Shown piece by piece: positions 1 through 9,404 of a stretch of 64,000 bases of DNA. The notes under the pieces are model-generated. The model was not told the origin of the DNA and made no database searches. It was given only the letters and a program-made list of their open reading frames with translations. The translations under genes were made by a program, and so were the position numbers. Position 1 is the first letter of the stretch. Every line of letters starts with the position of its first letter. The DNA is from Theobroma cacao (Eukaryota; Streptophyta; Magnoliopsida; Malvales; Malvaceae), in contig NC_030852.1 in NCBI RefSeq assembly GCF_000208745.1, positions 26,769,471 to 26,833,470 of the forward strand, read 5' to 3'.

Positions 1-1818
1 TAGACACTGATGGCAAAAAGACTCATTATCGATGCATCCCCAAGGTACTCCTGCCCTGTTTTTGTATTTTGGATTTTTGTGAGTACAAAAAAATTTATCC
101 TTTAAACAATACAAGGAATCGAATTGACTCTGATAAACTTGGGAAGTCCAAATGAAATGAAGGGACTGCTTGTTGTTTGTTATTCATCTCTTTAAGTAGG
201 AAGGAAGCTTATACTGTTCATTGTTCAGATAATGTGATCAATGGTATGCGCGTGCAGGGGGCAAAGAGGATTTTGGATGCACCAGGGATTAGAAATGACT
301 ACTATGTGAACGTCATGAGTTGGGGTAAAAACAACATTCTTGCTGTTGCTTTGGGTCCGGAACTGTACTTATGGAACTCAAAGGACCAGAGTGTACACAA
401 GTTGTTGCACGTTCGTGGGAATGATTGCCCTACAAGTGTAAACTGGTCCGAGGATGCCAAAACTCTAGCGGTTGGATATATGTGCTCCAACCTTCAGCTC
501 TGGGATGCTGAGTCTTTTAAACTTGTATAGCTCTACTCTCTCTTCTCTTTTGGGATCAGTTTTATTGTTTCAAGGCCCTTAGAAGGTTGCTTAGAAGCAT
601 CATTAATATCTGTTTTACATACAGATTAGAAGCCTTCAAGGTCATAGTGGAAGGATAGCATCCACTGCATGGAATGGCCACATTTTAACATCAGGAAGCC
701 GCGACAAATCCATTATCAACCATGATGGTATTTGAATCATATTCTTTCACCTCTAGACTCTAGTTAGGAAAATATTTTAACATTTTAGAGAAATTTCGCT
801 CATGTATGCTCTCTTTTGCAGTTAGAGCAGTAAACAATTTGGCTTCCTGCATTAGAAAACACACTGATGAAGTGTGCGGCTTGAAATGGTCAACTGAAGG
901 CAATATGTTGGCAACTGGAGGCAATGAAAATCTGTTATACATTTGGGAAGCTTCCAAAATGAGTTCATCCAAATATTTGCATCGACTCAGTGATCATTGT
1001 GCTGCAGTCAAGGCCCTTGCATGGTGCCCCTATCAGCATAATGTTCTTGCCTCTGGAGGAGGCCTGAGTGACGGATGTATTAAGATATGGAACACACAAA
1101 AAGGAACCTGCATTAACAGCATAGAAACAAAAGCACAGGTAAATCCAATATTATATATTACTTTCGCATAATTTTATAACTCAATTTCGTTACTCTATTT
1201 TCCAATTTTTTTTCACCAAAAACCTTCGTATTTGCAAATTTCCTATAAACCTAAGTTGCAAACTGTTAAGTATTAAGAAGAATTGATTTATATAATTTGC
1301 TAAGCTGGTGTTGTTCTAGGATTGAAACTGCAAATATGCTTTGTGGAAATGCGTTCATTTACTACCTACCAGTTAATATTTGGTCTTCTGTTTTGAGTAT
1401 TGGTAATTTGATGTAAATGAGCAGATTTGTGGGCTGGAGTGGAACAGACATCACAAGGAGATATTGAGTGGCCATGGCTACAGCACAAGTGAGAATCAAA
1501 ACAAACTATGCCTGTGGAGGTACCCTTCCATGACCAAAGTGGGGGAGCTGGGGAATCACAGTTCCAGAATTATCAACCTATGCCAGGTTCAACTATTCAA
1601 ACTTAAATTCTAAACCCAGTACAATATAGCAAAGTACATGACAATATAAGTTTCCCTTATTTTTTTTGTTGTAGAGCCCTGATGGAGTAACTGTGGTATC
1701 TGCTGAGGCTGATGAGACTCTTCGCTTTTGGGACGTTTTTGGACCCCCTACTGCTGGAAGTTTATCGTTTACAGATCTTCAAGGTCTTTTGTCTTTGAGG
1801 ACGACTCTAATAAGATAA
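1..1818 (+). CDS. CDC20/Fizzy-like WD40 protein, 3' part (5' end outside window)
   Basis: CDC20-type APC/C co-activators recruit substrates to the anaphase-promoting complex through a seven-blade WD40 propeller. Coding exons join in one frame with GT-AG borders: 3-44, 258-524, 625-727, 822-1138, 1425-1586, 1675-1818. Visible hallmarks are the RCIPK + GAKRILDAP linker that precedes the propeller, the blade motifs [23 protein letters not shown] and [11 protein letters not shown], and a C-terminal Ile-Arg end (TTLIR*), the family's APC/C-docking tail. The phrase [14 protein letters not shown] points to CDC20 rather than CDH1/FZR. The sequence is diverged from typical plant CDC20 (VNNLAS and [11 protein letters not shown] where the family is more conserved), so it may be a fast-evolving paralogue. 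The frame is open throughout, so I do not call it a pseudogene. The N-terminal C-box and destruction motifs lie upstream of the window. Confidence 0.85.
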
Positions 1819-2283
1819 TAGCATGTGGAGCAATCCTTCACAACATGAGAGTATCCTTCTCTGTAATTTATTCGGTTATTGTATAGATATTCAGAGGATG
1901 CTTACCAATTTTTTTCCTCTCAAACTCACTGGATATATTGGGTTGTAACTTTTACTGCTCTTACGAAGGAAATTAGTTCATGCAAGTATGCAACAGAGAA
2001 TATTGATGAAAACAATATATCATTTGCCCATTTTATCCATTGTGCAGAAGATTTGCTTAAAATCACTTCATTTTCTGAAAGTGACAGGACTTTACTGATA
2101 CACCACTTCATTTCTACATCTGACAGCTGAATATTCACGTATCAAAATTCAGCTGTCCAGGTATGGATAAAAACAAAACTGAAAAGAACAAAAGGATCTC
2201 TCTTTGACGTGCAAAATAAACCTCTATCTCACTTCCAAAGATACAATGAAGATATAATCACATCATGGTATATTAATCTAAAT
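1819..2283. other. Convergent intergenic spacer
   Basis: This lies between the stops of the CDC20-like gene (+) and FSD2 (-) and would hold both 3' UTRs. An 83-codon forward ORF (1879-2130) has no recognisable domain and overlaps a reverse ORF, so I treat both as chance ORFs. Confidence 0.5.
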
Positions 2284-4393
2284 CTATTCAGCCTCGGAAT
2301 CATCAGTGTCACTATCTAAGTACATCTCTACAGCTTCATCGTCAGTCTGTTTCTCCTCTTCTTCTTTTTTCCTCCTCTCTTCTTCCATTTCTCTCTCTGC
2401 AGCTAGGGCCTTTGCTTTTTCAAGTCTAGCACTAACTGCTTCCCAAGATATAAGCTTCTCCATGAACATTGAAATGTAATCCGGTCGTCGGTTCTAGCAG
2501 AAGAATAAATATTACAAAGTTTTTAGACTCACTTGACAACATTTCGTTAGAAACAATAAACAACCTCATAATCACACAAAGAAAAGCAAATTACAACCCA
2601 TGAAACTTACCTGGAAGTCAAGGTAATAAGCATGCTGTTGACACAAGGCAAATCCCACCAATGGAATTAGTATTGGTTGATAAGAATAATTCTTAAAAGG
2701 AAGAATTTGGGAATAATTCAAACACACCAACAAGCAAAAACAGTTAAAACATTGATTACCTCCCAGACATCAATAGTGAGTAGTGGCTGCAGAAAATCAA
2801 CAGATGATATATATTAGATGTATAGAACTAACAAATATTATAGTGTGAGTAGATTGCTTTCTACTATCGCAAAAATCAAATTGTACATTACACTTGAAAC
2901 ATGAATTACAAGTGTGCAGCGAGGAATGTACTCACGAAGTAGTCCCAAACAAGGGGATTCACGGCATTTGGACTTTTTACAACTACAAGCTTTTTGTCCT
3001 TCTCTGATGGCCAAGGATTTACCGCATTTTCCACATCAAGCCTATTGGCCTTGTCTGGATAGAAAAGATAGACACATTACGGTCCAAATTTTGCTAAGAA
3101 CTTGAGATATTAACGGGAATTAAGTAAAGATGCCATGCTGCGGGAATTAAGTAAAGATGCCATGCTGAGTGGTACCCACATGCAAGCCATGCCCAGCCAG
3201 AACCAAATTGAGCAGCTGCAGCAGACTTGAACTCTTGGATAAATTGTTCGAAAGACCCAAAATCTCTTTCAATTAGATCTAGAAGATCTCCAGATGGTTT
3301 TCCTCCACCACCTGGTTTCATTGATTCCCAGAAGAAGTCATGGTTCCAGGCCTGCAAACAGATCATAAAATTTAAAAGGCAAATATAATATGCGATTTTA
3401 GATTTACTAATGTGTGTGACATACCTGTGCAGCATTGTTAAAGGCAGGGAGTATATCACCGTTGTTGTATGAAACAATTATAATGTCTTCTAAGGGCAAC
3501 CCTTCTAGCTCTGTTCCTGCAATTTGCTTGTTTAGGTTCTCCACATAGGTTCTATGGTGCTTTCCCCAATGATACTCCAGGGTTTGTCGGCTCATATGTG
3601 GTTCCAATGCATTCTGGGCATATGAACAAATAACAAATATTTCAACTCTGTTTGCATATGTTTATTTCTTTTGATTTCTTTTTATTTAACCTGGCACATG
3701 CACATTAGCAAATGCTGTAGATTTGTCTAAACAAAGTAACAGATTATGTTTCTGGCAACAAGCTTAGCAATAGGGTCTCTTTTGCTTTCTTATGCCCAAT
3801 TAATACCAATGCAAACTACTCTAAAAGATTGTATTTTGAGTTTCCAACAAAAAATGTTTCAATTAAAAACGATACAAAAAAACAAAGGAAATTTTTGAAT
3901 TTTTACCAGCGTATATGGAGGAGGCTTCAGCTCGAACTTTGCCGTTATCAAATTAGTAGCAACCTTCCTCCAAAAGCGTCTCTGCAACAGACAAATTGAG
4001 TCTTTGACTAAGAAAATGGGAGAAAACAAATGACTTCTAGCGTAATGCATCTGCTTGAAAAGCTAGAAAAACTCTATAAAACTTTGAAACATTTCATCGA
4101 ACAGCATTAATACACTCTACTCTCCACAACCCATTTTCATAAGCGGAATTCCTCTGAACAATAGAACAGATGAAAGGGCAGGTGCAGCAAAAAAATACGG
4201 AAGCAAAACCTGGGGTATTGTACATGGCAACGAGCTAGTAAACGGTCCACGAAGCCCTGCTTTTGCAATTACCCAAAATAATTAAGAAGGATTAAACAGA
4301 GAAGGAGCGGCTAACGATGATAAAGTAAGAGCAACCTTGGGAGGGAAGTAACGGGAACGTAAGTGAAGTAGCCATGGAAGCAGCTGCCGCCAT
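2284..4393 (-). CDS. FSD2: Chloroplast Fe superoxide dismutase 2 (FSD2/PAP9 type)
   Basis: Converts superoxide to peroxide and oxygen in plastids. In Arabidopsis FSD2 works with FSD3 at the nucleoid/PEP complex. Nine exons read on the minus strand: 4336-4393, 4210-4256, 3907-3981, 3425-3613, 3180-3351, 2936-3054, 2760-2786, 2611-2634, 2284-2493, giving 306 aa, close to the Arabidopsis length. Order: plastid transit peptide (about 1-45), FELKPPPY lead-in, [18 protein letters not shown] with the first His ligands, [18 protein letters not shown], then [14 protein letters not shown] with the Asp and His metal ligands. The acidic C-terminal tail ([11 protein letters not shown], ending [12 protein letters not shown]) is the FSD2 signature that FSD1 lacks. 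I chose the start at [10 protein letters not shown] (4393). A Met at 4375 is in the same frame, and the upstream frame stays open to 4495. A 27-bp tandem duplication sits just inside intron 5. Confidence 0.95.
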
Positions 4394-5507
4394 TCCTCGA
4401 GTAGGTTTGTCGGAATTTTTTGAAATCTTGGACAAGGCAACCGGCAGATATGGGACATTTAAAAAGAGGTGGGAAGAGCTGGGTTTAACTGCCACATCGG
4501 CCGTTTATGCCATTAAATGGCCGCCACGTCAGATGGGTCTCTCCGTTTTGCGAGGATAATTTCGAACTACACTTGTTGCCATGGTGTCTCGGACATGCTC
4601 GTACTTCTTTCTCTCTTTTGAGCAGTACATAGTGTGCAACATAGTACTCTATGTACTATCCAACTATCCCGGTCGATTTAGTGTTGATCTATGTTTGTTT
4701 GTAATGAGGTAATATTTTAAAAAATATATTTTTAAATTATTTACAAATTTTAAATAAAATTTTACTTTTTATTAAATTTAATTAAATTTTTATATTTTAA
4801 TATAAATCAAATTAATCAAAATATCATTTATCATTTAAATTAATTTGTATTAATGTGGTATGTTGACATGTTATTGATGACATGATTATTTTAATTTTTT
4901 TAACATTCACGACAACATCACGTTATATAAAAATAATAAATAATATTTTAATTAATAATAATTAATAAATTATTAATTATAAAAAATTAATTTAATTTAA
5001 AATAAAAATATATAAATTTAATTGAACATCATAAAAAATAAATTTTTGCAAATAATTTAAAAAAAAATAAATATTATGTCAATTATAATTCTCACATTTA
5101 CAGAACGATGAAGATATATAAAAATGAGTAAGGTGAAATTTGAGTTGAAAGCCTAAGCATTAGTTTCATGTGAAAAAAATTGTATTTCGCAATGTAACCG
5201 CAGTGCAATTGGCACTAGATAAATGCAACGTAACCATAATACCATAAAAGATCTTTTGTTTTTTCCTTTCCTCTTAAATTTGATTTGGAGACTTTCAAAC
5301 TCAAATTGGAAACTGTAAGTTTTAAACTTTACAGTAACTTTTAATTTAAGTAAGCAACTTATAGCAAAAAAAATGTTAGCATACTATTAAGGTTACCCAT
5401 GACAGACAAATTTGTGGCATGTAAGGCAGCCAAGATTTCAGCATTGTTCATTTATGTTTGATCTCCATTCACAGCTCTGAATTGTTTGTTCTATCTTCCA
5501 ACAATAG
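4394..5507. other. Intergenic region with repeat copy
   Basis: FSD2 promoter side (about 4394-4690) followed by an AT-rich repeat of family C (listed separately). No supported gene. Confidence 0.5.
4700..5085. repeat. Family C AT-rich fold-back repeat, copy 1
   Basis: AT-rich block that shares order and wording with 24590-25115 and 48145-48640: an oligo-A/T start around TTTTAAAAAATA, a phrase close to TTAATCAAAATATCATTTAT, a centre naming GACATG, an AATAATAATTAAT stretch, and an end that mirrors the start. No coding capacity. Best read as a short non-autonomous inverted-repeat element. Ends are approximate. Confidence 0.55.
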
Positions 5508-5625
5508 TCATTTCGTGACAATACCTTCAGTTCTCCCTTGTGCCATGGCACGAAGATCATGGAGTTCAGCCAGTACTTCATACAATCCCTCCTTCAAGCC
5601 AGGCCATAAAGTCAAGTAAAGGATA
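5508..5625 (-). other. Unassigned coding-like block
   Basis: On the minus strand an open stretch of about 38 codons reads ...LWPGLKEGLYEVLAELHDLR... and stops at TGA (5508-5510). Its composition is protein-like (LKEGLYEVLAELHDLR would be an amphipathic helix) and GC is higher than in the flanks. It lies 343 bp past the stop of the pterin-dehydratase-like gene on the same strand, but no clear acceptor AG precedes it. It may be an alternative 3' exon, an exon relic, or chance. I do not recognise the family. Confidence 0.3.
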
Positions 5626-5852
5626 AGATTTGAAGGGTTAAAAATTGATCTTTAATGATTGGCAATAAAATCAACAAATGATCCATATACACAAGCTTAA
5701 GAAAGATGGGTAAAAGTACATAACAAAAAACGTTGAATCTCCCATCAACTGCATTGCAGTATCGTGAGTGTTTCTTCTGATGGAGTTGCAACGGTGACCT
5801 CATGGTCCGAAATACTCCAGCATATGCTGAAGAAGGGAAAACAGTGCTTCAA

Positions 5853-7456
5853 TTAAGCCCAAATTCTTTTATGGGGAGCAAGATCTGATGTTTTTATTTC
5901 ATCTATCTTGGCAGCCACAATGAAATCATTCATGCTCAGGCCTCCTGCAATTCCAAATAAACACTTCCGGTAAGCCTGATAAAAAGGATCATGGCACAAA
6001 CCACTCCTATTTAGCTGCAGAATAAAAATGAATATTGCAATTCCTGGAAGGGGATGATTTTTGCAGGCAACTAGAGGAAAAATGCTAAGTTGGAAAGTTT
6101 ACCAACGGAAGCAGTCCACAGCTCAGCTCTGACTTGATTTGGCTCTTCCAAGTGGAGATTTGGAAAATGCCCAGTGGCTTCTATAACCTTATAAATCCTA
6201 TTGATCAGTTCAACTCCACATTTGAAATCTCTCAATTTCCACAAACACTGCAGTTTAAGTCCCCCTTCTTCATCCAACAGCCTCCAACCAACAACCTACA
6301 AAAGCAAAAACTCACATTTTCAACAGTAATACTCAGAAATATACCACTTTGACACACGGACTTTCAAATGCAGATTTGCAGATAGGTATCTAAGAATAAC
6401 CACTACATCACAACAACTAAAAGTACTTCTACAAGATGTTATCAATAATATTTTTCCTTCATCCCCTGGCATACACTTGCTGTAAAAGGATCTATCTCAG
6501 TGAGAAAAATCATTTAATTGAATTCTTAGACACCAGCACATGGACAGAACTTTACAAAATATAGACTTCCTAGGCTTGAACATGGATAAAACTTGACAAA
6601 ATAGAGAAACATTGCGCCCTGTCAGTAACAATCTAATAAAACATAAAACCTATAGCGATCTAGCAACCACAAGGGTCCATCAATTATGATATTTCCACAG
6701 CCTAAATTTTGAATTTCTAAAACGTAATATTGCCTAAAAATTCTTCCCTTGCTAAATGATGAAGAACAAAAATTGCTTCTAATTTGAAGGGTGGGGAGGG
6801 ACCGCTAAAAGTATCATCAAAGCAAACATCAACATCCAATAGAGAAACAAAACTAAGTCCCCAAGTTCCACCTTTCCACAGTTTAAAGACAAAAACCTTG
6901 GGCATGGGAAATCGGAAAGTTTAAGAGTTCTATCATCGCCAAATACAAAGATACACCGAAATTAGCGCAGTGAAGCTCCATTTCCAAGAAACTAGAGCAA
7001 AATAATTCAATCCCATTAACCTCAATTCATAAACATTGTCATCATAAGCTTTTGTAACAATTAATATTGGAACAAAGAGCAAAGGGTTATTTGCAGAATC
7101 ACCTTCTTCATTAGAGCCTTAGCATCATCGACTGACATGGGAGCCTGCAAAGGAGAAACAGGAGAACAGTCTTGCTGAGCAAGAGAGAGAGCTGAGGTTT
7201 TAGGAATAAGAATCTTATGCTCTGTGTTACCATTTCCCAACACTTTCTCCCCAAACCCACTCTCTAGTTCTGCTGGGAAAGGGTCTCTGGCCCCAAAATC
7301 ACCCAAGAAGTCAGTGCCCATAGCCCGAGTTCTGATGGCGAGTCGACTCCGAGTTGGAAAGGAAAACTTGGTGACTAGGTGTTGGTGGTGAGGACATGGA
7401 GAAGAGAGGCGAGGGAGGAGGAGAGTGAGAGAGAGGTGTGTGGCGGTGGAGGCCAT
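5853..7456 (-). CDS. Plastid pterin-4a-carbinolamine dehydratase-like protein (RAF2/SDIRIP1 type)
   Basis: Three exons, 7103-7456, 6103-6295 and 5853-5944, encode 212 aa. Residues 1 to about 45 are a Ser/Thr/Arg-rich plastid transit peptide. A linker follows (HKILIPKTSALSLAQQ), then the DCoH/PCD domain: VDDAKALMKKVVGWRLLDEE, LQCLWKLRDFKCGVELINR, GHFPNLHLEEPNQVRAELW and GLSMNDFIVAAKIDEI. Active PCDs carry an H-H-P type catalytic motif. Here the position reads GHFPN, so the dehydratase reaction is doubtful. From memory, the plant plastid branch with this change (maize RAF2, Arabidopsis At5g51110/SDIRIP1) acts in Rubisco biogenesis and ABA signalling rather than pterin recycling. It is divergent from the HMG-box gene, about 560 bp between start codons. 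Exon phases agree throughout. Confidence 0.9.
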
Positions 7457-8014
7457 GAGGAGTTGGGCGTATGGTATTGGGAGCTGACAACGAGGATCTT
7501 TGTCTTTGCGGGCTTATCTAGTGGTTGACACTGAAGGTCGAACCAACAACCATCAAACCGGTTCGGAACCATTCATTACGCTATTGGCTGGGGCTATTCA
7601 TCATTGTGGCTTTGGGAACCCACTTCCTTTCCTTTCTAGCACAAATTGTTTTTTCTCTCCCCCCTTGGCGAATCATCACACTCCAAATTTGATCAATCAA
7701 AAGGCTAAAAAGTGGTTCGAAGTTCGAGTACAATGGTTTACGTCTTAAAATAAAGAATATACCAAAAAAGAACAACCTTTTCTTGTCTTCCCTTATTTTG
7801 TCGTTTCTATTACACTCATGACTCAACGATTTACCAATTACCACCCCTTTTATTTGTGCCCGCGAAAAGGCCAACGGCTGCAATTCTTTACTTGAAACAA
7901 CATTGCTACTATTAGTAATCAAACGGCCTTATCCTATTCAATCACGACACAATCTTTATTCTCTTTTGCCCTTCTCTCAATTCAAGTTCAAGCAACATTC
8001 AGAATTCCTCTGTA
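7457..8014. promoter_or_regulatory. Shared divergent promoter region
   Basis: About 560 bp separate the start codons of the dehydratase-like gene (-) and the HMG-box gene (+), so both 5' UTRs and promoters must fit here unless upstream non-coding exons exist. ORFs inside it (7500-7748, 7581-7922) overlap on opposite strands and look spurious. No clear TATA box stands out. Confidence 0.45.
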
Positions 8015-8979
8015 ATGGCTGCGGACTTTCATTCGCAAGAAATCCCACAAAAAACAGTAACGCCCCCATCAACTCCAATGCCTTCCATGCCTCTGCAGTT
8101 GTCCGGATTTCTCAGTGGAGACACCATTCAGGTTGAGGGTGACACGGGGAATTTGCACTTCTCTGTCAAATTCAATGTCCATAACAAATGTTTGTCCAAG
8201 AATGACAGCAACTTTCACTTTCCGAGTTTGAATTCCCTGGAGAATGATGTCTCTTGTCAGAAATCAAGTTTCTCTTCCTACGTGACTCCTAAAAGTACTC
8301 AGGAGATAGAAAATCGGATTGTAGATTCAGAGCCATCGATGGTTGAGAATCATGGGATTGAAACTGAAAGGACGGCAAAGCATGATACAACTAAGAGAAT
8401 GGCTATAATGACAAGGCTAAGGAGTGGGGTTATATCTCAGGTGAAGTATTTTCCTCGGATTTCTAGGAAGGAATGCAGGGATTTAAGGTCTTGTATGAGT
8501 ATGACAATGAAACGGAAGAGAAAAAAGAGGGAAACGGAAGATATTGTACTAGAGAAGTTGCTTCAAAGACGTAGTTGTCCTGTTAGACCATGCAGTTCCT
8601 ATATTTTCTTTGTAATGGCCAGTTGGGGTTCGGTTAAGTGTTCTTCCTTTGGTGAAACAAGCAAAAGACTGAGCCAGATGTGGTGCAAACTGCCCCATAA
8701 AGACAAGAAGGTTCTGCAATATCTCTCAATCTGTCATGATTTATCTTGTTTTCCAGCGAATTTTTAATGCAAATTTGATGCTGTGTATCTTGAACAAACT
8801 TTAGACTATTTAAAACTTAAACATTAGACTCATTACTTTATCTTGTAGTGCAGATATATGAGGACATCGCTCTAAAGGATAGTGCAAGGTATAGGAGGCA
8901 ATGCATGCTTCTGAACTGCCAAGTCCCGGACCCGTCTCCCCATCAGAATAGCAGTATTGATGCACATTCAGCAAATTAG
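8015..8979 (+). CDS. HMG-box DNA-binding protein
   Basis: Two exons (8015-8710 and 8854-8979) encode 273 aa. The N-terminal two-thirds is low in recognisable domains, polar, and ends in a basic nuclear-localisation-like run (MKRKRKKRETED, about residues 164-175). The C-terminal part is an HMG box: RPCSSYIFFVMASWGSVK, SFGETSKRLSQMWCKLPHKDKK and, after the splice, IYEDIALKDSARYRRQC. Trp-Cys-Lys-Leu and the KDKK..Y segment mark box helices 2 and 3. A single box after an unstructured N-terminus suggests a plant HMGB-related nuclear protein rather than canonical HMGB1 with a basic/acidic tail. The splice is needed: without it the frame ends in VLQYLSICHDL with the last helix missing. Start chosen as the first Met of the frame. 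Function beyond DNA binding is unknown. Confidence 0.85.
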
Positions 8980-9404
8980 GTACTGCACGGCTAGTACAGC
9001 AGAATATATGTAACTACAAGTAATCTATCATTAGATGAGTTGAGAAATTGGACAAAACTAGTAGTTATTCAAATACATTCTTGATATTCGTTTTTATTGG
9101 TAGTAGCTTTTCTCTTCTCTTATGTAGAAATAAATGGTCTTCTGGTGTTTGTAGTGGCAAAGAATTGCTCAAATGGATTAGTTCTACTTGCAAGGCAAAT
9201 GGATCATGTATCAGATCTTATTGCTAGAATTAGTTGAAGATAAAAATTATTACCTCAGAGAAAGAACATGAAAACATTTATGATTACAATTTATAAGTTA
9301 ACGGACAAAACAAGACGGAATTTTTTTTTTCCTCAAGAACTGTACAAACTTCAGGGGCTTCCTCAAAAGAATCAAGCAAAGGTATGCTGTAATATGTTTA
9401 ACAG
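8980..9404. other. Convergent spacer
   Basis: 3' flanks of the HMG-box gene (+) and metacaspase A (-). AT-rich with no supported gene. The forward ORF at 9268-9480 overlaps the metacaspase last exon and is a shadow. Confidence 0.5.

Noticed and set aside
1879..2130. ORF just after the CDC20-like stop
   Set aside because: Considered as a further exon, but the CDC20 frame already ends in the family-typical Ile-Arg terminus and the ORF has no WD40 wording.
4374..4559. Forward ORF over the FSD2 first exon
   Set aside because: It is the antisense shadow of the transit-peptide exon.
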